Below are positions 17,786 to 25,767 of a stretch of 64,000 nt of DNA, piece by piece. The stretch comes from Winogradskyella ouciana (GTDB taxonomy: Bacteria > Bacteroidota > Bacteroidia > Flavobacteriales > Flavobacteriaceae), in NCBI RefSeq assembly GCF_009709615.1, contig NZ_WJYA01000006.1:331040-395039 (forward strand). Reading direction: 5' to 3'. How positions within the stretch are numbered: the stretch's first letter is position 1; every line of letters starts with the position of its first letter. The position numbers were made by a program, and so were the translations under genes. Below the pieces are notes generated by a model. That model ran no database searches. It had not been told where the DNA came from and saw only the letters and a program-made list of their open reading frames with translations.

Positions 17786-19180
17786 TTATAATAAATCTGA
17801 ATAATCTGGTGGTAATTCTGCATCAATATCACGTAAATATTTTTCAAGGGCTGTCATAGTGCTATGTCCAGTAATAAGCATCAATCTACTTTTCGCTTCA
17901 AAAGGCGAAGAGTCTTTAGACATTGCTCTATATAAACGTGTAATAAAGGTGTGTCTAAAACTATAAAGGGTATAATTCTGTGTGAAACCTAATTCTTTCT
18001 TTACAGAAGCAAAACGCTTACTAAAATTAGTTCTACGGTTAATTTCTGTGGCATCCCATTGTCCTCCAATTTTATTTGGTGTAAATAACAGGTCGTCTGG
18101 TTGGCATTTTGAAAGATCTGGTAATTCATCAAACAGAAGATCTGGAATTAATTTGGTCTTTAGTACTTTATTCTTGGCTTCAAACTTTAGTGTCTTCTCG
18201 TCTAAATTTATATCTTTTACTTTCAGTCTGCAAACTTCCTGAGGTCTAAGGAAATTGTAAGAAATGAATTTTATGTAGAGTAGGAGTATAGGATCTTCTT
18301 TTTCTAAGTATTTAAAAATACGTTTTTGCTCTTTGTCCGTATACGTTTTGTGACGTTGTGGTTTAGACTTCAGCGATTTAATACGCTTAATTAAATTACT
18401 TTCAATCAGGTCGTTATCCTCCAATACTTGGAAAAGGCTGCTAAAAACGGTTCGATAATTATTTCGGTTTCTTGCTGAAGATTGCAATTGTACTTCATTA
18501 AGAAACTCCATGATGTGCTTTTTTTCTATATGCTCGATGTGAGTTATCTCTTTGTGTTCTTTTTTGAGCCATTTATGAAGTTTATAGATACGAGATTTGT
18601 AATCTTCGAGTGTTTTTGGTTTGGTGACGTTAGTTTTTAATTCTAAAGCCTTGTCAAAAGCCTCTAAAACCTTTGGTGACTTAGGTTTTGGTGGTTTTTC
18701 ATGTTTTGTTTTCAAGGATATTTTGTCATCAGAAACAGCCTCATTTTTAGGCGTTTCTGTAGAAACGTGTTCTTTTTCGTGTTCCTGTGGCTGTTCTGTA
18801 GCAGTAGGTTTTGTTTCAGGCTTTACTGTTGTAGTTGGAGCTGGCTTCTGTGTATGTTTTAGATAGAGTTCAGTATTATCTTCAAACGGATTATAGCCTT
18901 GTTTTAAAAACCGTAATAATCTTTTCTTATATAAGCTAAGCACACTATAGCGTTCAGCTTTGGTTTTAAATCTATTGGCTCCGCCATAAATATTCTTCAT
19001 GCGCTTCATCTTTCCCGTCTCCGGGTCGCGATACGAAAAGTAGACATACCAACGCTTCTTTAAGTCACCATTTGCATCGAAGATTTTTGGTGCTGAAAAT
19101 TTTCTTTTGTGTTCCAAATCGTGTTCTAAATCGTGTTCGTTTAAGAAGTCTAAGGTAATCAAATCATAAATAATACACAT
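17786..19180 (-). CDS. int: Tyrosine recombinase / site-specific integrase of the island
   Basis: A 464-residue integrase. It has an N-terminal DNA-binding region (RWYVYFSYRDPETGKMKRMK), a low-complexity Pro/Thr/Glu linker (about 110-170), a SAM-like core-binding domain (about 170-275) and a catalytic domain. Catalytic features are NFLRPQEVCRL (R312), YSFRHTFITRLY (R409, H410), ITGHS (H439) and the nucleophile in EKYLRD (Y448). The N-terminus contains a short tandem repeat EHDLEHDLEH. The gene starts just after the terminator of tRNA-Met and points away from it, the usual arrangement for an element integrated in a tRNA 3' end. It would catalyse integration and excision of the island lying to the left. 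Confidence 0.9.
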   Translation of the reverse strand: MCIIYDLITLDFLNEHDLEHDLEHKRKFSAPKIFDANGDLKKRWYVYFSYRDPETGKMKRMKNIYGGANRFKTKAERYSVLSLYKKRLLRFLKQGYNPFEDNTELYLKHTQKPAPTTTVKPETKPTATEQPQEHEKEHVSTETPKNEAVSDDKISLKTKHEKPPKPKSPKVLEAFDKALELKTNVTKPKTLEDYKSRIYKLHKWLKKEHKEITHIEHIEKKHIMEFLNEVQLQSSARNRNNYRTVFSSLFQVLEDNDLIESNLIKRIKSLKSKPQRHKTYTDKEQKRIFKYLEKEDPILLLYIKFISYNFLRPQEVCRLKVKDINLDEKTLKFEAKNKVLKTKLIPDLLFDELPDLSKCQPDDLLFTPNKIGGQWDATEINRRTNFSKRFASVKKELGFTQNYTLYSFRHTFITRLYRAMSKDSSPFEAKSRLMLITGHSTMTALEKYLRDIDAELPPDYSDLL

Positions 19181-19211
19181 AAAAAAACGGTTTAGCGTGA
19201 ACTAAACCGTT
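19181..19211 (-). terminator. Rho-independent terminator of tRNA-Met
   Basis: On the minus strand a perfect 10-bp stem (plus-strand arms 19186-19195 and 19202-19211, AACGGTTTAG/CTAAACCGTT) with a 6-base loop is followed by seven T. It lies 25 bp after the tRNA 3' end and directly before the integrase ATG, so tRNA transcription should not enter the integrase gene. Confidence 0.85.
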
Positions 19212-19235
19212 GATAATGTGCAATTTAAGATTTTG

Positions 19236-19309
19236 TAGCGAGATCGAGATTTGAACTCGAGACCTCCGGGTTATGAATCCGACGCTCTAACCAACTGAGC
19301 TACCTCGCC
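19236..19309 (-). tRNA. tRNA-Met (anticodon CAT)
   Basis: The 74-nt sequence folds as a cloverleaf. The acceptor GGCGAGG pairs with TCTCGCT (G-T at both ends). The D arm is GCTC/GAGC. The anticodon loop is TTCATAA with anticodon CAT. The T arm is TCGAG/CTCGA with loop TTCAAAT, and the discriminator base is A. CCA is not encoded. CAT could in principle also mark Ile2 (lysidine) or initiator tRNA; the D-arm and anticodon-stem pattern fit elongator Met best. The integrase next to its 3' end makes it the likely attachment site of the island. Confidence 0.93.
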
Positions 19310-19322
19310 ATAATTGCGGCTG

Positions 19323-19330
19323 CAAATATA
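19323..19330 (-). promoter_or_regulatory. Promoter -7 box for tRNA-Met
   Basis: The minus strand reads TATATTTG, an exact match to the Bacteroidota -7 consensus TAnnTTTG. It lies 13 bp before the first base of the tRNA, with a TTG about 16 bp further upstream as a possible -33 element. Confidence 0.7.
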
Positions 19331-19438
19331 AAAACAAATTCTACGACAACAAACATAACAATCTAAAAAAATTATTTTAGTTTAAAGTTTTGAATTGTAC
19401 CATAATTGTATATATTGAGCACACAATAAAATGCGTAT

Positions 19439-19831
19439 ATGGAGGACAAAGAAAAATATGAAATGGAGTTTGTTATACAGGCATCTCCTTCACTTATATA
19501 TCAATATATATCTACACCTTCAGGCTTGTCTGAGTGGTTTGCCGATAACGTTAATTCTCGAGGAGAATTATTTACGTTTATTTGGGACGGTTCAGAAGAA
19601 CAAGCAAAATTACTAACCAAGAAAAGTGGTGAACGTGTAAAATTTCGCTGGCTCAGTGATGATGAAGATGGTGCAAGCTGCTATTTTGAAATCCGTATAC
19701 AGGTAGATGAAATTACTAAGGATGTATCTCTTATGATTACAGACTTTGCGGAAGAAGACGAGATAGAAGAAGGAAAAATGCTTTGGGATAACCAAATCTC
19801 TAGTCTTAAACAAGTTTTAGGCTCAAGGTAA
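19439..19831 (+). CDS. START-like domain protein
   Basis: A 130-residue protein of the START/Bet v1-like superfamily (AHSA1-like). The fold is suggested by FVIQASPSLIYQYISTPSG, SEWFADNV, VKFRWLSD and a final long helix (LWDNQISSLKQVLGSR). Such proteins bind hydrophobic ligands in a cavity; the ligand here is unknown. It is the first chromosomal gene to the right of the tRNA-Met attachment site, and such single-domain START proteins are common core genes in flavobacteria. An upstream overlapping frame at 19431 is not coding. Confidence 0.8.
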   Translation: MEDKEKYEMEFVIQASPSLIYQYISTPSGLSEWFADNVNSRGELFTFIWDGSEEQAKLLTKKSGERVKFRWLSDDEDGASCYFEIRIQVDEITKDVSLMITDFAEEDEIEEGKMLWDNQISSLKQVLGSR

Positions 19832-19853
19832 CAAGTAACTAACTCAACTATTA

Positions 19854-19861
19854 TATCTTTG
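19854..19861 (+). promoter_or_regulatory. Promoter -7 box for aminotransferase gene
   Basis: TATCTTTG is an exact TAnnTTTG match 38 bp before the aminotransferase ATG. A transcription start 4-7 bp downstream would fall inside the left arm of the following terminator hairpin. No clear -33 element is seen. Confidence 0.65.
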
Positions 19862-19898
19862 TCTCGATTTAATTTTAAACTAAATCGGGACTTTTTTT
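19861..19898 (+). terminator. Intrinsic terminator ending directly at the next start codon
   Basis: The arms 19861-19871 (GTCTCGATTTA) and 19881-19891 (TAAATCGGGAC) form an 11-bp stem with one T-G pair and a 9-base loop. Seven T (19892-19898) follow, and the aminotransferase ATG starts at 19899. It should end transcripts from the START-domain gene. Confidence 0.8.
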
Positions 19899-20753
19899 AT
19901 GATAAATTTTAACGGAAATCTTGTCGCTGAATCAAACTCTAAATTGACTTCAGAAAACAGAGGATATAAATACGGTGACGCTCTTTTTGAAACTTTAAAA
20001 GTTGTAAATGGTAAAATCTTCTTTTGGGAAGATCATTACTTTAGACTCATGGCCTCAATGCGTATTATGCGGATGGATATTCCCATGAATTTTACCATGG
20101 AATTTCTCGAAGCAGAAATTTTAAAAACTCTTGAAGCTAACACATTGATTGATGCTTCAGCTAGAATAAGATTAAATGTTGATAGAGGAGAGGGTGGCAA
20201 GTATTTACCTGATGAAAACTCGAAAGTTAATTTTAATATAGTAGTTGAACCTCATAACAATCCGTTCTATACAATTGATGCAGATAAACCTTATGTAGTT
20301 GATTTGTACAAGGATTTTTTTATGGCTCCTGGCTTATTATCGGGTTTAAAATCTAACAACAAATCTTTACAGGTCATTGGGAGCGTCTATGCTAAGGAGA
20401 ATGATTTCGACAACTGTTTGGTTCTCAATACCAATAAAAATGTGATTGAGGCACTAAATGGCAATTTGTTCTTGGTAAAAGGAGACAAAATTAAAACACC
20501 ACCATTGGAGGATGGTTGTCTTAAAGGTGTAATGCGTAAGCAAGTTCTTGAAATTTTGTCCAAGGATGTTAATCTCTATGTTGAAGAAACATCTATTAGC
20601 CCGTTTGAACTACAGAAAGCTGATGAATTGTTTATTACAAATGTTATAAAGGGTATTGTGCCAATATCAAAATATCGTAAGAAGAATTATGGTAGTGATT
20701 TTGCACAGAAAGTAGTGGGAAAACTTAATGCCAAATTGAGGCTGATGTCTTAA
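19899..20753 (+). CDS. Class IV aminotransferase (aminodeoxychorismate lyase-like)
   Basis: A 284-residue PLP enzyme of fold type IV. Typical features are the start MINFNGNLV, NRGYKYGDALFETLKV, the Lys region LLSGLKSNNKSLQVIGSVYAKE with the likely PLP lysine, EALNGNLFLVKGDKIKTPP and the late segment ELFITNVIKGIVPI. The family holds branched-chain aminotransferases, D-amino acid transaminases and PabC. The size and LSGLKS motif fit a PabC-like lyase that makes 4-aminobenzoate for folate, but substrate cannot be fixed from sequence alone. The start codon follows a terminator T-run directly. Its stop overlaps the convergent yqgE stop by 3 bp. Confidence 0.8.
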   Translation: MINFNGNLVAESNSKLTSENRGYKYGDALFETLKVVNGKIFFWEDHYFRLMASMRIMRMDIPMNFTMEFLEAEILKTLEANTLIDASARIRLNVDRGEGGKYLPDENSKVNFNIVVEPHNNPFYTIDADKPYVVDLYKDFFMAPGLLSGLKSNNKSLQVIGSVYAKENDFDNCLVLNTNKNVIEALNGNLFLVKGDKIKTPPLEDGCLKGVMRKQVLEILSKDVNLYVEETSISPFELQKADELFITNVIKGIVPISKYRKKNYGSDFAQKVVGKLNAKLRLMS

Positions 20754-21304
20754 TTATAACTCGGATTTTCTGGTGCATTGGACCAAATGCTATAATCTCC
20801 ACCAAGTTCTAGCATCTTTTCGCGCCAAAACGAATTACATGACTTGGCAATAATATCATTGTTGTATATATTTTCAGAAACCAACCAGGCATTAGACTCT
20901 AATTCGCTGTCTAATTGTTGTTCTGCCCAACCAGAATAACCCAAGAAAAACCGAATATCATCTTGTGAAATCTTTTGGTTGTTGATCAAATCTAGGACAA
21001 TATTAAAATCTCCTCCCCAAAAAATACCATTAGAAATCTCTACACTATTTGGTATCAATTCTGGGGATTTGTGAATGAAATAAAGATTATCCTGCTCTAC
21101 AGGTCCACCATTGTAAACCGTAAATTCTGATTCGGTACCATCAATAAGATCTTTAAGATTATAATCTAATGGTTTGTTTAGTATAAACCCAACAGAGCCT
21201 AGCGCATTATGATCTGCTAAAAGTATCACTGCGCGATTAAAAGACATATCTCCAATAATGGATGGTTCTGCAATTAACAAATTGCCTTTTTCGGGTTTTG
21301 TCAT
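20750..21304 (-). CDS. YqgE/AlgH family protein (DUF179)
   Basis: A 184-residue protein with the hallmark start GNLLIAEPSIIGDMSFNRAV, followed by GSVGFILNKPL, the YNGGPVEQ motif, and FFLGYSGWAEQQLDSEL. These identify the YqgE/AlgH family, whose biochemical role is unknown (linked to alginate regulation in Pseudomonas). It is convergent with the aminotransferase gene and shares the core-gene neighbourhood with HU, as is common in flavobacteria. Confidence 0.93.
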   Translation of the reverse strand: MTKPEKGNLLIAEPSIIGDMSFNRAVILLADHNALGSVGFILNKPLDYNLKDLIDGTESEFTVYNGGPVEQDNLYFIHKSPELIPNSVEISNGIFWGGDFNIVLDLINNQKISQDDIRFFLGYSGWAEQQLDSELESNAWLVSENIYNNDIIAKSCNSFWREKMLELGGDYSIWSNAPENPSYN

Positions 21305-21380
21305 CTTAGCTGGCTATTTTCGCTTACTAAATCTATGGTATTTTTGCCATTTAAACAACTTAAACTCCTAAAATTAGAAC

Positions 21381-21408
21381 AAAAAAAAGCCTACTCATTG
21401 AGCAGGCT
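21381..21408 (-). terminator. Terminator of the HU gene
   Basis: On the minus strand AGCCTGCTCA pairs with TGAGTAGGCT (one G-T pair; plus-strand 21388-21408) and is followed by a run of T (plus-strand A run 21381-21388). It lies about 24 bp after the HU stop. Confidence 0.8.
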
Positions 21409-21431
21409 CTGTATTTTTAAGAAAAAATGTC

Positions 21432-21704
21432 TTAGTTTACTGCGCTACTTAAGTCAGAACCTGCCTTAAATTTCACTACATTTTTAGCTTTAATCTTGAT
21501 AGTCTTACCAGTCTGTGGGTTTCTTCCGTCTCTTGCCGCTCTTCTAGAAACTGACCAAGAACCAAATCCTACTAAAGAAACTCTGTTTCCTTTTTGTAAA
21601 GCTCCTTCGATGTCAATTAACATAGAGTCTAATGCTTTTTTTGCAGCTGCTTTTGTAATTCCAGCATTCTCTGCCATACCATTGATTAAATCTGTTTTGT
21701 TCAT
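21432..21704 (-). CDS. hup: HU-family DNA-binding protein
   Basis: A 90-residue histone-like protein with the HU start MNKTDLINGMAENAGITKAA, the helix-saddle LVGFGSWSVSRRAARDGRNP and the beta-arm tip GRNPQTGKTIKIKAKN. The Pro of the arm tip (NPQTG) that intercalates in DNA is present. It bends and compacts DNA as a dimer. It has its own promoter and terminator, which fits a highly expressed single gene. Confidence 0.96.
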   Translation of the reverse strand: MNKTDLINGMAENAGITKAAAKKALDSMLIDIEGALQKGNRVSLVGFGSWSVSRRAARDGRNPQTGKTIKIKAKNVVKFKAGSDLSSAVN

Positions 21705-21767
21705 AAAATTTTAAATTTAAATTGTTAAAAATTCGGTTTTTAATTATGATTCTTAAAAATCCGTACA

Positions 21768-21797
21768 CAAATTTATTAGGAATATTAAGCTACGCAA
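21768..21797 (-). promoter_or_regulatory. Bacteroidota promoter of the HU gene
   Basis: On the minus strand a TTG (plus-strand 21795-21797) lies 19 bp upstream of TAAATTTG (plus-strand 21768-21775). This matches the TTG-N(17-23)-TAnnTTTG consensus and gives a leader of about 60 bp. Confidence 0.75.
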
Positions 21798-21900
21798 GTA
21801 ATAGCAAGGGAAATAAGCGATTTTGTTAATAAGTTATAGCATTTGTTAATAAAGGAATGCATTTTGTCGGATTTTTTACGATACCAACAGCGATAAGGGT

Positions 21901-22860
21901 TCACAGCAGTTTTGCACTTTTTGAAAATTCAAAACCATTTAAAAGTGATTTTACATCCATTTTTCGCTTTCCAGGAAGCTGAATTTCGTTCACTTTAATA
22001 TAACCTCCTCTACATGCTACTTTTAACTCATCCTTCAAAACAAAAATAGATCCTGGTTTATGGCTGTGTTTGTCTAATTCTTTTTCAATACCATATATTT
22101 TAATGGTAAGGTATTCCTCATCGCCATTGTCTAAATAGCACCAAGCTGCCGGAAAAGGATTTAAGCCACGTATCTTATTATATATGGAGTCTAAATCTTG
22201 TTCCCAATCAATTTTGCAATTATCACGATTGAGTTTATAAGCCGTTTTTAAATCTTCTGACTGTGGCTGAATGCTTGTGGAAACCTCGTCTTTTTCTATT
22301 ATCTCTACCGTTTTTATGACTAAATCACTTCCAATAGCCATTAATTCATCATGAAGTTCGCCTACAGTTGTATCATCATTAATTTTGGTTTCTTCACTTA
22401 GAATTATGGCACCAGTATCAATTTTTTCATCGATAAAAAATGTGGTGACACCAGTTTTTGATTCACCGTTGATAATAGCCCAATGAATAGGTGCTGCACC
22501 TCTATACTGAGGCAGTAACGATGCATGAAGGTTAAAGGTACCATATTCTGGCATTTGCCAAACCACTTTTGGTAGCATTCTAAAAGCAACAATAATCTGT
22601 AAGTTGGCCTTAAGCGCTCTTAATTCTTCAATAAAAGATTCAGCTTTTAAATTTTTAGGTTGTAGAATATTAAGATTGCGCTCTAAAGCAAACGCTTTGA
22701 CTGCAGATGCTCTTAATTTTTGCCCACGACCTGCTTTACGATCTGGCGCAGTAATGACTCCAACCACATTGTAATTGTGGTCTAAAAGCCCTTTTAGGGA
22801 AGCAACAGCAAAATCTGGCGTTCCCATAAATACAATCCGTAAATCTCGTTTTTGTGTCAT
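21901..22860 (-). CDS. fmt: Methionyl-tRNA formyltransferase
   Basis: A 319-residue enzyme that adds a formyl group from 10-formyl-THF to Met-tRNA(fMet) before translation starts. Motifs are RIVFMGTPDFAVASLKGLL, the tRNA-loop VITAPDRKAGRGQK, the catalytic block FNLHASLLPQYRGAAPIHW (Asn-His) with Asp in EKIDTG, and the C-terminal OB-like domain. The length is standard. The gene overlaps recQ by 4 bp and is the last gene of the AAA_28-recQ-fmt operon. Confidence 0.97.
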   Translation of the reverse strand: MTQKRDLRIVFMGTPDFAVASLKGLLDHNYNVVGVITAPDRKAGRGQKLRASAVKAFALERNLNILQPKNLKAESFIEELRALKANLQIIVAFRMLPKVVWQMPEYGTFNLHASLLPQYRGAAPIHWAIINGESKTGVTTFFIDEKIDTGAIILSEETKINDDTTVGELHDELMAIGSDLVIKTVEIIEKDEVSTSIQPQSEDLKTAYKLNRDNCKIDWEQDLDSIYNKIRGLNPFPAAWCYLDNGDEEYLTIKIYGIEKELDKHSHKPGSIFVLKDELKVACRGGYIKVNEIQLPGKRKMDVKSLLNGFEFSKSAKLL

Positions 22861-24752
22861 TTTAAGGTGTAGGTATTAGCTTGGGTTATTTTAATTTTTT
22901 TAATTTCCATTAATTCTGAAAGAGTTTGCAACAATTCTTTTTCGGTACAATTAATGGATTTTAATAATTGTCGCGAAGATAAATCTTCTGCTTGTAACGC
23001 TTTTAGAATAAGGTTTGAAATATTAATTTTTGAATCTTTTTCTATATGTGAAACTTTTGCTGTACAGACAGAGCACTGAGCACAAGTTTCTATGGTTTTT
23101 TCGCCGAAGTAGGCGAGCAATTGCCGATTTTTACAGACAGAATCATTCTTTATATAATTAAGGACAGCTTCAACTTGTTTGTGTTTCAATTGATGTTGTT
23201 GCTCAATGGTTTTAGCAATGGGATTTATGGTGATATCGTCCTCACGAGGTTTCAGTAATGTGATTTCAGAATCGGTATTTGCCATTTGAAGGCTAATAAC
23301 CTCGTCTTTCTCTAAACGTTTTAATTGTTCTATAATTCCTTTTTCCGATAGGTTGGCTTTCTGAACAACCAGATTCAGGTTAACCTTTGTTTCATAATCA
23401 AAAATGCCTCCATAGGTTCGTAACAGGACTTTAACCACAGTATTTAGATCTAAATGTGTTTCAAGATATTGAAACAGTGCAGCATTTGTAGTTAAAAACT
23501 GAATTTTGGTTCTAAAATTAAAATGCTGTGTTAAAGCTATTATTGAATTTCTGTCTAACACCAATAGTGCGTTATAAGTTATGCTAGCATTCAATTGGTA
23601 TGTAGAACAAAATGTTTTAAAATCGAACTGATGCGTACTATTTTCTCCTTCGCCATAAGCAATCTGAAAATAGTTGCAAAGCTTTATGTAAACCTTCTTT
23701 ACAAAGTCAACAGAAGGTAATGTGCTCAAAAACTGATTGCGCAAATGATCTTCGTCAATGTGCTGTTTTAAAATAATAGCATGTGCCAACTCCCCATCGC
23801 GACCAGCACGACCAGCTTCTTGATAATAACTTTCTAAACTTTCTGGTAAATTGAAATGAATTACTGTTTTTACATTAGCCTTATCAATTCCCATTCCAAA
23901 AGCGGTTGTAGCAACCATAATTTGCTTTTGTCCATTCAGCCATTGTTGCAGACGCTCCTGTTTTTCCTTGTTGGTTATACCTCCATGGTAAAACGTTGAA
24001 GAAAACCCTTTGGCTTCTAAATAAGTGTTAATCTCGGTTGTGGCACGTCGATTTCGCACATATATAATGGAAGCTCCATTGTATGTGTTTAAAATGTATT
24101 CTAACTGAAATAATTTGTCATCCGTGTGGATAACCTGATAAGCAATATTGGGTCTCGCAAATGATGCCTTAAAAACCTTTGGATTGATAAAATCCAAATT
24201 ATCAACAATATCATTAATGACATTGTGTTTTGCAGTAGCCGTTAACGCAATGCAGTTGACTTGAGGGTGTAGTTGCCTCAAGGTTGAAATATTCTTGTAA
24301 GCCGGTCTAAAATCATTTCCCCATTGACTGATGCAATGCGCTTCGTCAACAGCAATGAGATTAACCTTCATTTGCTGAATACGTTCTTGTACTATGGGCT
24401 GTTGTAATCTCTCTGGCGAGAGGTATAGAAATTTATAATTTCCATAGATACAATTATCCAATTGCGTATCCAATTCATTATATGGCATGCCAGAAGTTAA
24501 CGCAATAGCTTTAATGCCTTTATGTTTCAGTGTGTTAACCTGATCTTTCATTAAAGCAATTAAAGGAGATACTACAATGCAAATGCCATCTTTAATCAAT
24601 GCAGGTACCTGAAAACATATCGATTTTCCACCTCCAGTTGGCAGTAAGGCAAAAGTGTCTTCATTCTCTAAAACCGAATCGATAATGTCTTCTTGTAGTG
24701 GTCTAAAAGAGGTGTAATTCCAGTAGCGTTCTAAAACTTCTATCGGATGCAT
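22857..24752 (-). CDS. recQ: ATP-dependent DNA helicase RecQ (short form)
   Basis: A 631-residue SF2 helicase. Motifs seen are FRPLQEDIIDSVL, LLPTGGGKSICFQVPAL (Walker A), VDEAHCISQWGNDFRP (DEAH and the aromatic-rich loop), ALTATA, STTFYHGG, TTAFGMGIDKANVKTVIHFN and YYQEAGRAGRDGE. Four Zn-binding cysteines are in the RecQ-Ct region (VCKN, CAQCSVC). The C-terminus (SRQLLKSINCTEKEL) is winged-helix-like, and a classical HRDC domain is not evident. It unwinds DNA with 3'-5' polarity in recombination and repair. It is coupled with the ATPase gene upstream and fmt downstream. Confidence 0.95.
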   Translation of the reverse strand: MHPIEVLERYWNYTSFRPLQEDIIDSVLENEDTFALLPTGGGKSICFQVPALIKDGICIVVSPLIALMKDQVNTLKHKGIKAIALTSGMPYNELDTQLDNCIYGNYKFLYLSPERLQQPIVQERIQQMKVNLIAVDEAHCISQWGNDFRPAYKNISTLRQLHPQVNCIALTATAKHNVINDIVDNLDFINPKVFKASFARPNIAYQVIHTDDKLFQLEYILNTYNGASIIYVRNRRATTEINTYLEAKGFSSTFYHGGITNKEKQERLQQWLNGQKQIMVATTAFGMGIDKANVKTVIHFNLPESLESYYQEAGRAGRDGELAHAIILKQHIDEDHLRNQFLSTLPSVDFVKKVYIKLCNYFQIAYGEGENSTHQFDFKTFCSTYQLNASITYNALLVLDRNSIIALTQHFNFRTKIQFLTTNAALFQYLETHLDLNTVVKVLLRTYGGIFDYETKVNLNLVVQKANLSEKGIIEQLKRLEKDEVISLQMANTDSEITLLKPREDDITINPIAKTIEQQHQLKHKQVEAVLNYIKNDSVCKNRQLLAYFGEKTIETCAQCSVCTAKVSHIEKDSKINISNLILKALQAEDLSSRQLLKSINCTEKELLQTLSELMEIKKIKITQANTYTLK

Positions 24753-25294
24753 TACTGAATGTTTAGTTCCTTAAGTATAAAATCAGACCTATCTTCTATT
24801 GAACCAAAAGGCACATCGATAAGTTGATAGCCAAAACGCATATATGTCTTTAATAAATGCTCGTGAATTTCAATGGCTTGTTCAAAATTTTCATAGCGTT
24901 CGCTATCACTTGTAAAGATTTCTTGCCAAGGTGCCAAAACAAAAACAAAATCATATGTATTGGTATTGCAAACATCGATGAAATACTGTGGGTATTTGTC
25001 ACCTATATAATCCATATATGCCAAAACGTCTGGTAAACCTCTGTCTAAAAACACCACAGATTCTGTTGCTTTACCAGCATCCTTAAACTGCTGCAGTCTG
25101 CCTTCCAATAATTTTTCACTAAAAAGCAAAGGTTCGGTGAGAAACAATTGTTCAATGCCATCTTTTCTAGCTTGTAAAGTGACTTGTCTGGAGATTTCAT
25201 CAAAACAGAGAAAACCACGTTCTTTTAAGTGATTGATAATTGAGGTTTTTCCTGTTCCAGGGCCACCAGCTATGACAACTTTTATAGGATTCAA
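24752..25294 (-). CDS. AAA_28-type P-loop ATPase/GTPase
   Basis: A 180-residue protein with Walker A GGPGTGKTSI at the N-terminus, a lid-like CFDEISRQVT, VVFLDRGLPDVLAYM (Walker B-like) and DFVFVLAPWQE. This is the AAA_28 family (Ttd14/NadR kinase-like), thought to act as a nucleotide kinase or GTPase; the substrate is unknown. It shares its ATG with the recQ stop region, and this gene pair order is commonly conserved in Flavobacteriaceae. Confidence 0.8.
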   Translation of the reverse strand: MNPIKVVIAGGPGTGKTSIINHLKERGFLCFDEISRQVTLQARKDGIEQLFLTEPLLFSEKLLEGRLQQFKDAGKATESVVFLDRGLPDVLAYMDYIGDKYPQYFIDVCNTNTYDFVFVLAPWQEIFTSDSERYENFEQAIEIHEHLLKTYMRFGYQLIDVPFGSIEDRSDFILKELNIQ

Positions 25295-25358
25295 ATTGGC
25301 AATGTTTTTGCTATATAATAAGTGAATAAAAATAAAGATAAAAATGTAAAGTTAAGTG

Positions 25359-25366
25359 TATCTTTG
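25359..25366 (+). promoter_or_regulatory. Promoter -7 box for DUF493 gene
   Basis: TATCTTTG matches TAnnTTTG and lies 18 bp before the ATG at 25385. A frame start at 25322 would lie upstream of this promoter, so the ATG at 25385 is the likely real start. Confidence 0.7.
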
Positions 25367-25384
25367 CAACTGAAAAATTTTGAT

Positions 25385-25678
25385 ATGAATAGTTCTAAAA
25401 AAAGTGAGGAATTTTACGAAAAATTAAAATCACAATTGTACGATACAGCCATGTGGCCAACGGAGTATCTGTATAAGTTTATTGTGGTTTCTAAGGGTAC
25501 GGGAATAAAGGATATTGAAGATTTATTCAATGATTTGGGAGCTGTCATTAATACCAACGAATCCAAGAAGGGAAAATATACAAGCGTCTCTATTAACGTT
25601 AGAATGAAAAACCCTGAAGCCGTAATTGAAAAGTATAAAGAGGTTGCCGAAAACGTTGATGGTGTAATTTCTCTATAA
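25385..25678 (+). CDS. DUF493 family protein (YbeD-like)
   Basis: Starting at the ATG at 25385 gives 97 residues. The pattern FYEKLKSQLYDTAMWPTEYLYKFIVV and the ferredoxin-like strand SVSINVRMKNPEAVIEKYKEVA match DUF493. The E. coli homologue YbeD is a small regulatory-like alpha/beta protein next to lipB; here its partner is unknown. The in-frame ATG at 25322 would add a Lys-rich tail but is upstream of the promoter. Confidence 0.85.
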   Translation: MNSSKKSEEFYEKLKSQLYDTAMWPTEYLYKFIVVSKGTGIKDIEDLFNDLGAVINTNESKKGKYTSVSINVRMKNPEAVIEKYKEVAENVDGVISL

Positions 25679-25767
25679 AATTTATATATGCTGCTTAAAA
25701 TTTTGTACTTTGCAGCAAAACCTAGAGACTTCAGGTTTTAAAATTATTTACTACACATTTTACAATT

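Noticed and set aside
1..19235. A CRISPR array serving the CARF genes
   Set aside because: No regularly spaced direct repeats of 20-40 bp were seen anywhere in the island.
1..19235. Second copy of the tRNA-Met 3' end as left att site
   Set aside because: I found no convincing duplicate inside the window.
25322..25384. Longer DUF493 protein from ATG 25322
   Set aside because: A good -7 box lies inside this stretch, so translation should begin at 25385.
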